Assembly: GCA_900768015.1 (NCBI GenBank)
Contig: CAAGBI010000078.1
Location: 1 to 21,399 of the forward strand
Direction: 5' to 3'
Length of the DNA stretch: 21,399 nucleotides
Source of the DNA: an uncultured Alistipes sp.
GTDB lineage: Bacteria > Bacteroidota > Bacteroidia > Bacteroidales > Rikenellaceae
The notes beneath the pieces were generated by a model that saw only the letters and a list, made by a program, of their open reading frames with translations, was not told where the DNA came from and made no database searches. Below, piece by piece: positions 7,405-15,284 of the stretch. Every line of letters begins with the position of its first letter. Within the stretch, counting starts at the first letter, position 1. The translations under genes and the position numbers were made by a program.

Positions 7405-7538
7405 GGGATTTCTTGTCATAAGGGGTCAGATGCAACGCTCGGCAAAAAAAATGCGGATAGGTTGTACTAAGGCGTACTACCTATTCGCATTTTCTTTTGT
7501 TAGCGGCAGCAGATGTGCCCCTTATCACAAGAAATTAC
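7405..7538. repeat. Palindromic element, unit 2 (kinase side)
   Basis: About 134 bp built like unit 1: copy C (GGATTTCTTGTCATAAGGGG, running right from ~7406) faces copy D (running left from 7538), with a terminator hairpin between. Copy D contains the stop codon of the histidine kinase gene (7535-7537, TAA on the minus strand). Only ~22 bp separate the two units. Confidence 0.75.
7443..7496. terminator. Bidirectional terminator hairpin inside element unit 2
   Basis: AAAATGCGGATAGG (7448-7461) pairs with CCTATTCGCATTTT (7480-7493) with one wobble. The tip again shows GTAC...GTAC (7464-7467 and 7474-7477) around TAAGGC, so it is a reversed relative of the unit 1 hairpin. Eight As at 7444-7451 give a T-run for the minus-strand kinase transcript. 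Confidence 0.8.
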
Positions 7539-8632
7539 GCCCTGGGAAGTGTAAATGTAAACTCTAAGCCACCCACCTTGCGGTTAGCAACCTCTATGTC
7601 ACCACCATGGAAGAGCACAGCATTCTTCACGATGGATAGGCCAAGGCCCGTGCCTCCGAGCTTACGCGAGCGACCCTTATCTATACGGTAGAAGCGCTCG
7701 AAGATGTGGTTGATATGGTCGTTATCCACGCCGATACCATTATCATAGAACGATATGGTGTACATCTTATCCTCTTCGGAGCAGCGCACAAAAATGTCGC
7801 GACCACCCGAATATGCGATAGCGTTATCCGTGAGGTTCTTAAATATAGACATTAGGAGTGTTGAGTTACCCATCACCGGCATGGGCGTAGGGAGCTCTAT
7901 ATTCATGCGCATACGCTTATCGTCGGGCAACAGCGCCACCTCCGATGCTATCTCGTTAATGATAGCGTGCAAGTCGACGCTTTCGCACTCAATACGGCTG
8001 CTGCCATCCTCCAAGCGTGTGATTGTCGACACATCGTTGAGCAACTGCGTAAGACGCTGGCAATGAGCATAGCACTTCGCAATAAAGGCATCGCGCTCCT
8101 CGGCTGTCATATCCGTTGCCGTTGTCATAGTCTCGAGATAGCCCTGAATGGCTGCCACGGGGGTCTTAAGCTCGTGGTTGATGTTATTTGTTAGCTGGCG
8201 CTTGATGCGCAACTTCTCCTGATGTTCGTGCATAGCCTTGTCGTGCTCACGCTGAATGTCGTTCGACGCCTCACGCAAGCGACCATAGAGGGCGATGATG
8301 TGACGAGCGATGTCTCCCAGCTCGTCATCTGCAAACTGAGGCATGGACCCTATGTCTGCGCCATTCTCCATAGCCGACACTGCACGGTCGAGGCTACGCA
8401 AGTTGCGGCTCATGCGCATAGCCAGCATAAGTGCTATAACGATAGACACACCCGCAACGCCTATGATAGCGAAGAAGATGCTCTCGTCGATGGTCGTAAT
8501 GCTCTTGCTGTGGCTCAACACCGACAGGTGGTAGGCGATGAAGCCTCCGATGAGTGTAAAGATGAGTATCGCCAATAGGAGGTACAAGCCTCCGCGATAG
8601 CTGAAAATTTTAGATTTTGAATCCATAGCCAT
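7535..8632 (-). CDS. PhoR-like sensor histidine kinase
   Basis: A 365-aa inner-membrane kinase that would autophosphorylate and pass phosphate to the regulator encoded just upstream. Two membrane helices (~15-37 and ~52-73) enclose an external loop of only ~14 residues. A HAMP-like linker follows, then the dimerisation/phosphoacceptor motif INHELKTP with His153, the N box NLTDN (266-270), G1 box DNGIGV (297-302), F box (311-315) and G2 box GGTGLGLS (326-333). The lack of a periplasmic sensor domain is typical of PhoR kinases that sense phosphate through the transporter or PhoU. It overlaps the regulator gene by 23 bp (17 bp if the ATG at 8626 is used). Phosphate as signal is inference from the adjacent PiT gene. 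Confidence 0.9.
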   Translation of the reverse strand: MAMDSKSKIFSYRGGLYLLLAILIFTLIGGFIAYHLSVLSHSKSITTIDESIFFAIIGVAGVSIVIALMLAMRMSRNLRSLDRAVSAMENGADIGSMPQFADDELGDIARHIIALYGRLREASNDIQREHDKAMHEHQEKLRIKRQLTNNINHELKTPVAAIQGYLETMTTATDMTAEERDAFIAKCYAHCQRLTQLLNDVSTITRLEDGSSRIECESVDLHAIINEIASEVALLPDDKRMRMNIELPTPMPVMGNSTLLMSIFKNLTDNAIAYSGGRDIFVRCSEEDKMYTISFYDNGIGVDNDHINHIFERFYRIDKGRSRKLGGTGLGLSIVKNAVLFHGGDIEVANRKVGGLEFTFTLPRA

Positions 8633-9335
8633 ATCCAGTTCGTGTTATTATATGGTTGCCGTAAATGCCAAGTTTCTTGCGCAGGCGCGTGATGTTTACA
8701 TCAATGGTGCGGTCCAGTACCACCACCTCCTCGCTCCATACGCGCTTCATAATCTGTTCGCGCGAGAGTATCGCTCCACGATTCGAGAGCAGCAACACAA
8801 GGATGTCGAACTCCTTGCGCGTGAGCTGCACCTCCTCATTATCAATGTAGCAACTCTTGTCGCGGTTGTTAACCACCAAGGTCTCAAAGCGTATTACGCT
8901 ATCATTCGTCTTTGCCTCCTCCTCGGCGGGGGTCTCTACAGGTGCAGCAACATTAAGTGTACGCTTTGAGCGGCGCAACACGCTACGCACACGCGCCATG
9001 ACCTCTGCCAACGAGAATGGCTTAGAGATGTAGTCGTCAGCACCAATATCGAGGCCCTTAATCTTGTCGGCCTCCGAGTCGAGTGCTGTGCAGAAGATGA
9101 TTGGTGTCTCCGCAGTCTCGGGTCGCTTGCGAAGAATGCGTGCGAGGCCAAAGCCACTTAGCTCGCCCATCATGATGTCTAAAATCATAAGGTCGTAGTC
9201 GGCAAGATTTAGCGCCAGGGCCTCCTCGGCACTCAACGCCGTGGTCACGCTATAGCCCTCCTTTTCGAGATTAAACTTCAGAATCTCGCACAATGACTCC
9301 TCGTCATCAACGACCAATATTCTATATTTATTCAT
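8610..9335 (-). CDS. PhoB-like OmpR-family response regulator
   Basis: A 241-aa two-domain regulator. The receiver domain (1-120) has the acidic pocket D10-D11-E12, the phosphoacceptor D53, T83 and K105. After a charged linker of ~35 residues comes an OmpR/PhoB winged helix, with LTRKEFDILVLLLSNRG and DRTIDVNITRLRKKLG (recognition helix) ending in RTGYGYGF. It is translated together with the kinase (overlapping genes) and divergent from a phosphate transporter gene, so regulation of phosphate uptake is likely. Other OmpR-family roles cannot be excluded from sequence alone. Confidence 0.92.
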   Translation of the reverse strand: MNKYRILVVDDEESLCEILKFNLEKEGYSVTTALSAEEALALNLADYDLMILDIMMGELSGFGLARILRKRPETAETPIIFCTALDSEADKIKGLDIGADDYISKPFSLAEVMARVRSVLRRSKRTLNVAAPVETPAEEEAKTNDSVIRFETLVVNNRDKSCYIDNEEVQLTRKEFDILVLLLSNRGAILSREQIMKRVWSEEVVVLDRTIDVNITRLRKKLGIYGNHIITRTGYGYGFKI

Positions 9336-9391
9336 GCTTCAAAGTTTTCGTCAAATGTATGAATAGATACCTCACACGCCTCTTAACAATA

Positions 9392-9423
9392 CAAATATAG
9401 TAATGATTTAACAATTTCACAAG
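9392..9423 (-). promoter_or_regulatory. Promoter of the response regulator-kinase operon
   Basis: On the minus strand, CTTG (9423-9420), a 20-bp spacer, then TATATTTG (9399-9392), 57 bp before the start codon. TTAACA motifs lie upstream (9426-9431), within the spacer (9408-9413) and downstream (9383-9388). Confidence 0.65.
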
Positions 9424-9468
9424 TCTTAACAGATATTTTTTAGACACCCGTTAACAGCAATGAAATGG

Positions 9469-9490
9469 TTTTGTAACAATTTTGTAACAA
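9469..9490 (+). promoter_or_regulatory. Tandem 11-bp repeat, candidate Pho box of the phosphate transporter gene
   Basis: TTTTGTAACAA occurs twice head to tail with no gap (9469-9479 and 9480-9490). The 11-bp period and the form TTGTAAC plus an AT-rich 4-bp spacer resemble PhoB boxes known from other bacteria. The repeat ends 8 bp before the -7 element, where such an activator would replace the upstream promoter element. Binding by the adjacent regulator is inference. Confidence 0.6.
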
Positions 9491-9498
9491 TTATTTCT

Positions 9499-9506
9499 TA
9501 TCTTTG
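9499..9506 (+). promoter_or_regulatory. -7 element of the PiT transporter gene
   Basis: TATCTTTG fits TAnnTTTG; no TTTG occurs at 19-21 bp upstream, consistent with activator dependence. Transcription should begin near 9513, after the in-frame ATG at 9460, which fixes the translation start at 9526. Confidence 0.7.
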
Positions 9507-9525
9507 TGACATAACTCATAATGTT

Positions 9526-11772
9526 ATGGATCTATTTATAGTAATTGTACTAGCCCTATTGGCAGTTATGGGTATCGTTGTCGGCGTATCGAACGATGCC
9601 GTAAACTTCTTAAATTCAGCATTTGGCTCCAAGGCAGCCAACAAGTATGTTATCCTTGCCATCGCCTCTATCGGCGTGATGATAGGTGTGATGACATCGA
9701 GCGGCATGATGGATGTAGCGCGTAGTGGCGTGTTCTACCCATCGATGTTTAGCTATCAGGAGATTATGATACTCTTCCTGGGCATGATGCTCTCGAATAT
9801 CATCCTCCTGGACATCTACAACTCACTCGGACTACCCACCTCCACCACCGTGTCATTGGTCTTTGGCTTGCTCGGCTCGGCACTGGCCTTGGCCCTCTAC
9901 AACATCTGGAGCGGTGACGCCCTTATGGCCGATTTAGGCAAGTATATCAACTCTGGAAATGCCCTCGCCATTGTGTCGGGTATCCTACTTTCGGTAGTCT
10001 TGGCATTCTTCACAGGCCACATATTGATGTATATCTCGCGCGTGATATTCTCGTTCCGCTACAGCAAGGTATTCAATCGCTTTGGTGCTTTGTGGTGCGG
10101 CATCACCCTTGCGGGTATCATCTACTTCACCGTATTCAAGGGTCTCAAGAGCACCAGCCTTATCCCCGATGTACTCAAGGAGTATGTCAACGACCACACA
10201 GGCATGGCGTTGTTGATTCTCTGGGCCGGTAGCTCACTCTTGCTTTGGATTTTGCAGCGTTGCAAGGTCAATATCTTGCGCGTATCCATTCTCGCCGGCA
10301 CGCTCTCACTGGCATTGGCCTTTGCGGGTAACGACCTTGTGAACTTTATCGGTGTGCCCTACGCAGGTTACGACTCATATGTAATTGCCCACAACTCCGA
10401 CACCATCCCCACATCTATGGAGCAGTTGATGAACCCCACAAAGGCGAACTTCTGGATTATGTGTGCTGCGGGCGTGGTGATGGTAATTACGCTCTTCACA
10501 TCGAAGAAGGCTATGCGTGTTATCGAGACCGAGCGCAAGCTCTCGTCACAGAGCGAGGAGGTATCACCAAGCAACAATGAGGCTACAAACGCATCGCGTG
10601 GCATTGTTCGTGGTGCACGCGCATTGAGTAACGCAGTCGAGGCAATCACACCAAAGAGGGTTTTGGACTATATCGAAAGCCGCTTCACGCCACTTTCGGA
10701 GGAGGAGCGTGGCGATGCCAACTACGACCTTATCCGCGCTACGGTAAACCTCACTGCTGCCGCCATACTTATCTCTATCGGTACGCAGCTCAAGTTGCCA
10801 CTCTCTACAACCTATGTTGTCTTCATGGTATCTATGGGTTCGTCATTGGCCGACCGTGCATGGGGTCGTGAGAGCGCCGTATATCGTATTACAGGCGTTA
10901 TGACCGTTATCATGGGTTGGTTTATCACCGCGTTGGGTGGTTTCCTTATCGCCCTTGTCGTGACGCTCGCACTTGCCTACGGTCAGCTTATCGAGGTTAA
11001 TGGCTGGAACATCATCGCCATCGCCGTGACTATCGTCTGCATCGGCCTTATCATCAAGAGCAACATCTCAAAGAAGAAGGAGGAGAAGAGTGTTGAGGAG
11101 TCTGCCGTGGCGAAGATTAGCGACACCCTTAAGCAGAGCCCCGAGGAGGCACTTATCGCCTATACGGAGCATGTCTGCGCTTCGATGGAGAAGGTGACAC
11201 TCATCTATGACCGCACCATCGTTGCCGTATTCAAGGAGAACCGCAAGGTGCTTCGCGAAATGGTTAGCGAGGCTGAGGAGTTCTACCACTCTACACGCCA
11301 GCAGAAGTACGAGATTATTCCTCTGTTGCGCACCCTCGAGGAGAGCGACATTAACACTGGTCACTTCTATGTTCAGGTTGTGGACTACATCTCGGAGACC
11401 AGCAAGGCGCTGTTGCACATCACACGCCCCTGCTACAAGCATGTTGACAATAACCACTCGGGCCTTACCAAGGAGCAGGTTTACGACCTTAAGTGCATTA
11501 ACGACCGCGTGGAGAACATCTTTGGCAACATCAACAACATGCTTCGCACACGCTCATTCGAGCAGATGGACGAGGTACTAAACAAGCGTGACGAGCTCTT
11601 CAACTTCATCGACGAGGTTATGCAGAACCAGTTGCGCCGTTTGCGCGATACGGGCGGTTCATCATCGGCAAATATGTTGTTCTTCAACATCCTCACCGAG
11701 ACCAAGACCATGGTATTGCACTCACGCAACATTATGAAGTCGTTGGAGCACTTCGTTCACACCAAGGAGTAG
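9526..11772 (+). CDS. PiT (PHO4) family inorganic phosphate transporter with a PhoU-like C-terminal domain
   Basis: A 748-aa inner-membrane phosphate transporter coupled to a cation gradient. The duplicated PiT signatures are visible: SNDAVNF (~22-28) and GNDLVNF (~268-274), as are LPTSTT and LPLSTT, one in each half. A polar loop of ~75 residues separates the two membrane blocks. From ~530 the chain is soluble and helical (SMEKVTLIYDRTIVAVFKEN onward), as in PhoU-like domains. The start at 9526 was chosen because the promoter lies after the upstream ATG. It is divergent from the PhoB/PhoR-like pair. The fused PhoU-like tail may link transport to the kinase; that is inference. Confidence 0.92.
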   Translation: MDLFIVIVLALLAVMGIVVGVSNDAVNFLNSAFGSKAANKYVILAIASIGVMIGVMTSSGMMDVARSGVFYPSMFSYQEIMILFLGMMLSNIILLDIYNSLGLPTSTTVSLVFGLLGSALALALYNIWSGDALMADLGKYINSGNALAIVSGILLSVVLAFFTGHILMYISRVIFSFRYSKVFNRFGALWCGITLAGIIYFTVFKGLKSTSLIPDVLKEYVNDHTGMALLILWAGSSLLLWILQRCKVNILRVSILAGTLSLALAFAGNDLVNFIGVPYAGYDSYVIAHNSDTIPTSMEQLMNPTKANFWIMCAAGVVMVITLFTSKKAMRVIETERKLSSQSEEVSPSNNEATNASRGIVRGARALSNAVEAITPKRVLDYIESRFTPLSEEERGDANYDLIRATVNLTAAAILISIGTQLKLPLSTTYVVFMVSMGSSLADRAWGRESAVYRITGVMTVIMGWFITALGGFLIALVVTLALAYGQLIEVNGWNIIAIAVTIVCIGLIIKSNISKKKEEKSVEESAVAKISDTLKQSPEEALIAYTEHVCASMEKVTLIYDRTIVAVFKENRKVLREMVSEAEEFYHSTRQQKYEIIPLLRTLEESDINTGHFYVQVVDYISETSKALLHITRPCYKHVDNNHSGLTKEQVYDLKCINDRVENIFGNINNMLRTRSFEQMDEVLNKRDELFNFIDEVMQNQLRRLRDTGGSSSANMLFFNILTETKTMVLHSRNIMKSLEHFVHTKE

Positions 11773-11798
11773 CAGAGTTCTATTCAGCATAAAAGAGT

Positions 11799-11835
11799 AA
11801 TGCGTTGATGTTGTGGCATCAACGCATTTTCTTTT
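11799..11835 (+). terminator. Terminator of the PiT gene
   Basis: A perfect 12-bp stem AATGCGTTGATG / CATCAACGCATT with loop TTGTGG is followed by TTTTCTTTT. Confidence 0.9.
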
Positions 11836-11838
11836 CAC

Positions 11839-11875
11839 AAAAAGAGCCTGCCCGACCTTGTGGTTGAGCAGACTC
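11839..11875 (-). terminator. Terminator of the small-regulator operon
   Basis: On the minus strand GAGTCTGCTC pairs with GGGCAGGCTC (two wobbles) and is followed by five Ts; it lies back to back with the PiT terminator. Confidence 0.75.
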
Positions 11876-11918
11876 CGTGCTTAATTACAGTTATACTACT
11901 AATGTTTGGCCGAGCGAA

Positions 11919-12098
11919 TTACTTCGCGGGTGCCCACTTGCAGCGCACGGGAGAGATGATAGCGCCCTCCTCCTTGAGCTGCTTCATAGCCTTGTCCACC
12001 TCCTTACGGTCGATGCCGCTGAGCTCCGCGATCTTACCTGCGTTGAGAGGCTCACCCGCCTCAATCATTGTTGCCAATACCTTTGCTTTAGTCTCCAT
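11919..12098 (-). CDS. 59-aa winged-helix DNA-binding protein
   Basis: A small protein beginning METKAKVLATMIEAGEPLN and ending RCKWAPAK. The pattern LNAGKIAELSGIDRKEVDKAMKQLKEEG is a helix-turn-helix with a recognition helix (DRKEVDKAMKQL), and ISPVRCKWAPA would form the wing. Similar stand-alone mini-regulators occur in Bacteroidetes, but I do not know of a defined target. It starts 13 bp after the stop of the Cys-cluster gene, so both share a promoter and a terminator. Codon use and the flanking terminator support it as a real gene. Confidence 0.8.
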   Translation of the reverse strand: METKAKVLATMIEAGEPLNAGKIAELSGIDRKEVDKAMKQLKEEGAIISPVRCKWAPAK

Positions 12099-12111
12099 AG
12101 TTCTTATAGTT

Positions 12112-12318
12112 TTAATAGTTAAAATCTCTTATTGCGAGTGTTATCTCGCGATACGACTTGCGACCCTCGATGTACTCCTCATAGACGATTTCGGCATCGC
12201 GCCCTTTGAGCATAGCGCACTTTCCACATAGCTCGCAGCTGCATCGGCACTGCCATCTATCCTGAACATATGCAAGGCGCTCCTCGCGTGTGCTACTATC
12301 TATCTCCGGGGCAAACAT
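12112..12318 (-). CDS. 68-aa cysteine-cluster protein, unknown function
   Basis: A conserved-looking small protein with four Cys in WQCRCSCELCGKC plus a fifth in that block (CxCxCxxCxxC), suggesting metal binding, followed by a helical tail GRDAEIVYEEYIEGRKSYREITLAIR. It has its own consensus promoter upstream and leads a two-gene operon with the mini winged-helix protein. Zinc or iron-sulphur binding is inference from Cys spacing. I do not recognise a named family. Confidence 0.7.
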   Translation of the reverse strand: MFAPEIDSSTREERLAYVQDRWQCRCSCELCGKCAMLKGRDAEIVYEEYIEGRKSYREITLAIRDFNY

Positions 12319-12355
12319 ATCACTTTGTCATCACTCTTTGTTTCTGTTTCTGGTA

Positions 12356-12387
12356 CAAAAATAATACAAAGTTATATAAGTTGCAAA
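12356..12387 (-). promoter_or_regulatory. Promoter of the Cys-cluster/winged-helix operon
   Basis: On the minus strand, TTTG (12387-12384), a 20-bp spacer, then TATTTTTG (12363-12356), 38 bp before the start codon. Confidence 0.75.
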
Positions 12388-12425
12388 TCGGAAATTTTGA
12401 TTACGCTATAAGAGAAAACTATACA

Positions 12426-12998
12426 CTACCTACCCACCTGTCTGCGCCAACGGAAGTAGCCCGCAACGGCAAGGGCTGAGTAGAGAGTATAGAGACCTGC
12501 GGTGATGGGGATAACTTTATATAAATAGAGACCCACACTTATCATATCGACCACAAGCCACACCAACCACTGCTCCACCAGTTTGCGCGAGAGCATCCAC
12601 ATAGCGACGATGCTCAACGCCGTAGACATAGAGTCGAAGAATGGCACGCTGCTATCTGTAAACTCCACCAAGAATATATACAACTCGGCATGGAAAAAGG
12701 CGTATAACACCACAAGGTTTAGTATCCACTCCTTAGGCGTATGTTGTATCCTACCCTCGCTCTTCTTCTTGGGCTTGCTCTTCCACACTATAAGTCCGTA
12801 GATACCCGCTGCGACATAGTACAACTGCATGGCAGCATCGGCATAGACACCATTTGTCAGGTAGAGCACACCATGCACCACGGGCATAATAGCACCAACG
12901 ACCCAAAGCCAGATGTTTGCCTTATACTCGAGCCAAAGATATAGAAGGCCGAGGGCTGTGCCTACACACTGCAATATCAAAGACCAATCCCAAGTCAT
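12426..12998 (-). CDS. pnuT: PnuC-family permease, probably the thiamine transporter PnuT
   Basis: A 190-aa inner-membrane protein with about seven hydrophobic segments and the PnuC-family layout, including the Trp-rich N-terminal part (MTWDWSLILQ, WLWVVGAIMP) and EQWLVWLVVDMISVGLYLYK near the C-terminus. PnuC proteins carry nicotinamide riboside; the PnuT branch carries thiamine. Here the gene starts 4 bp after a TonB receptor gene led by a TPP riboswitch, which is the OMR1-PnuT arrangement known from Bacteroides. Thiamine is therefore the likely substrate. Specificity rests on context and not on binding residues I could verify. No thiamine pyrophosphokinase gene follows. Confidence 0.85.
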   Translation of the reverse strand: MTWDWSLILQCVGTALGLLYLWLEYKANIWLWVVGAIMPVVHGVLYLTNGVYADAAMQLYYVAAGIYGLIVWKSKPKKKSEGRIQHTPKEWILNLVVLYAFFHAELYIFLVEFTDSSVPFFDSMSTALSIVAMWMLSRKLVEQWLVWLVVDMISVGLYLYKVIPITAGLYTLYSALAVAGYFRWRRQVGR

Positions 12999-13002
12999 AG
13001 TT

Positions 13003-15249
13003 TTAGAAGTTTACGGTTACATTAGCAAGCACATTAATAGGCGCCTGAGGGAAGAAGAAGGCATCGTCGTAGCGCTCGCCATCCCACATATACGAGTAGC
13101 CATAACCGTTCGACTCGTAGAGTGTAGAGAAGAGGTTGTTGATTGCCAAGCCGAAGCGCACCTCGTTATCGGCCTTTGTGCGAAGCGTATAACCGAGGTT
13201 AAGGTTTGTAACGCAGTAGGCATCCAACGACAGGGCCTCAATCTCGTTGTTTGTGAAGTACTGCTTGCCGACATACTGCGTGTGCCACAACGCGCTGAAG
13301 CCTCCGACATGGAAGTCCGCCATCAGCGAACCCATCACCGAGGGCGAGTACGATATGGTCATATCGCCGAGGTTCTGACCATAGGTTGGGCTATCTTTAA
13401 GCTCATCCACATAGTCCTGAATCTTGTTCTGCGAGAGTGTAGCATTTGCCGAGAGTGTCAACCACTTTGCCACCCTCCACGACGCCATAAGCTCGACACC
13501 ACGGCGGTAGCTGCGTGCGACATTGGTATTTAGTGCATCGTCGCCATCGTTTACCATACCCGTAGCCACAAGCTGGTTGTGGTAGAGCATATAGTACAAA
13601 TTAATGCCCACCACTACGCGGGGTGCAGTATAGGTGTAGCCCAACTCGAAGTCTATGAGTCGCTCAGGCTTAGGCTCGGTGTCGTCAGCCGAGAACATAT
13701 AGCGGTCTGTGAAATCTGCGCGCGTAGGCTCGCGGTGTGCTACAGCAGCCGAAGCAAAGATATTGTGGCGGTGGTGAATGTAGCTGATACCCGCACGAGG
13801 GTTGAAGAAGTTGTACTCGTTGTCGATGTTTATGGGCTGCATGTAGACACCCTCATCACCCCAAATCGAGTTGTCGTTAGTACCCCACGCCTTGTAGCCT
13901 ACATAGCGATACTGCACATCGCCAAAGATATGGAGTTCGTTATCCATCCAGCCGCGCACCGCAGTCCAGTCGGCACGCGCAAAGATGTTGCCATCGTGCT
14001 TAATGACATCGTTGTCGTACCACTTACCACCAACCGAGGCGCTATCCATGCCATCTACCCAGCTCAAAGTACCCCAGTGTGGCGAGTTGTAGTAGCTGTA
14101 TGAACCACCGAAGGTTACATCGAGATTTGATGTGCGATACTCCGCCGCGGCATTCACACCACCGAGGTGCGTAAGCATCTTCTTGTGGCGAATGAGGTCA
14201 GCCTGCTCGATTGAGGTATTGAGGTTTGTGTAACCCGCCAACCACGCATCGTCCTTGTACTGGTTGTAGTAGCCATAGCCATAGGTATAGAATAGCGTGG
14301 TGTTAAACTGCCAGTGGCTGTTGAAACGGTGGTTCAGAACGAGCTGATTGTTGAATTGTAAGTAGTTATCGGTCTGGTCATCGTAGTAGTCTACATGCGT
14401 GCCATCCTCCAACACGAATGGGCCATCCGATGTTACATACTGACCCGAATCGTGGTAGCGACGACCATAGCGCTCCATATCCTTGCGCGACACACCGTTA
14501 TAAGTAAGGTAGGTCTTTGCAGAGCCACCAAACGACAAGAACTTAACTTTTGTATTAGAGCCGTAGTAGCCCGCCTGAAGCATATACGATTTGAGGTCCG
14601 TTGCGCCACGGTCGATGTAGCCATCCGAGCCGATATGCGTGAGTCGTGCATCCACCACCCAGTGGTCACGCATAAGGCCCGACGATGTGTGCAACGCTTG
14701 CTTATTGGTGTTGTACGAACCATAAGAGAGTGATGCCGAGCCGCCGAACTTTGTTGAGAGTGCATCTGTAGTCATAGCCACCGAGCCACCAAAGGCTCCC
14801 GTGCCATTAGTCGAGACACCCGCGCCTCGCTGCACCTGCACGCTACCCACTGACGAAATAAGGTCGGGCGTGTCGTACCAATACATAGAGTGCGAGTCGG
14901 GATTGTTCATCGCAACGCCGTTGATTGTCACATTGATGCGCGTAGCATCCGTACCACGCAGGCGAATAGCCGTAGCACCAATGCCTATACCCGTCTCGTT
15001 AGTAGCTATGATTGAGGGTGTTAGCGCAAGTGCTGTGGGCATATCCGTTCCGTATGCCGAGCGGTCGAGATTCTCCTTAGAGAGGTTATCTTGCGCCACG
15101 GGCGTAGTGCGCTTAGCACTTACGGTAGTAACCTCTATAACATCAATGTCGTAGTTGCGTAGCGAGTCGAGTGATTGCTCTTCGCTTCGAGCGTAAAGCG
15201 ATGCCGCAGAGAGAGTTGTAGCGGCCAATAAAATAAAAAACCTTTTCAT
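13003..15249 (-). CDS. TonB-dependent outer-membrane receptor, probably for thiamine
   Basis: A 748-aa receptor. The signal peptide MKRFFILLAATTLSAASLYA is followed by a TonB-box-like stretch (DVIEVTTVSAK), a plug domain (TALALTPSI, IRLRGTDATRINVTINGVAMN, VQVQRGAGVSTNGTGAFGGSV) and a ~22-strand barrel ending NVLANVTVNF. The start at 15249 was chosen because it gives the signal peptide and lies after the riboswitch; an in-frame ATG at 15330 would fall within the riboswitch. It matches the role of OMR1, the thiamine receptor in Bacteroides. There is no carboxypeptidase-like N-terminal extension and no SusD partner. Confidence 0.92.
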   Translation of the reverse strand: MKRFFILLAATTLSAASLYARSEEQSLDSLRNYDIDVIEVTTVSAKRTTPVAQDNLSKENLDRSAYGTDMPTALALTPSIIATNETGIGIGATAIRLRGTDATRINVTINGVAMNNPDSHSMYWYDTPDLISSVGSVQVQRGAGVSTNGTGAFGGSVAMTTDALSTKFGGSASLSYGSYNTNKQALHTSSGLMRDHWVVDARLTHIGSDGYIDRGATDLKSYMLQAGYYGSNTKVKFLSFGGSAKTYLTYNGVSRKDMERYGRRYHDSGQYVTSDGPFVLEDGTHVDYYDDQTDNYLQFNNQLVLNHRFNSHWQFNTTLFYTYGYGYYNQYKDDAWLAGYTNLNTSIEQADLIRHKKMLTHLGGVNAAAEYRTSNLDVTFGGSYSYYNSPHWGTLSWVDGMDSASVGGKWYDNDVIKHDGNIFARADWTAVRGWMDNELHIFGDVQYRYVGYKAWGTNDNSIWGDEGVYMQPINIDNEYNFFNPRAGISYIHHRHNIFASAAVAHREPTRADFTDRYMFSADDTEPKPERLIDFELGYTYTAPRVVVGINLYYMLYHNQLVATGMVNDGDDALNTNVARSYRRGVELMASWRVAKWLTLSANATLSQNKIQDYVDELKDSPTYGQNLGDMTISYSPSVMGSLMADFHVGGFSALWHTQYVGKQYFTNNEIEALSLDAYCVTNLNLGYTLRTKADNEVRFGLAINNLFSTLYESNGYGYSYMWDGERYDDAFFFPQAPINVLANVTVNF

Positions 15250-15284
15250 ACTTTTAAGTTTAAGTTTGAAAAGGGGCTTCGTAA

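Noticed and set aside
12913..14103. Long plus-strand ORFs of 206 aa (12913-13533) and 174 aa (13579-14103)
   Set aside because: They lie antisense to the well-supported TonB receptor and PnuC genes, resemble no family I know, and follow from the codon bias of those genes.
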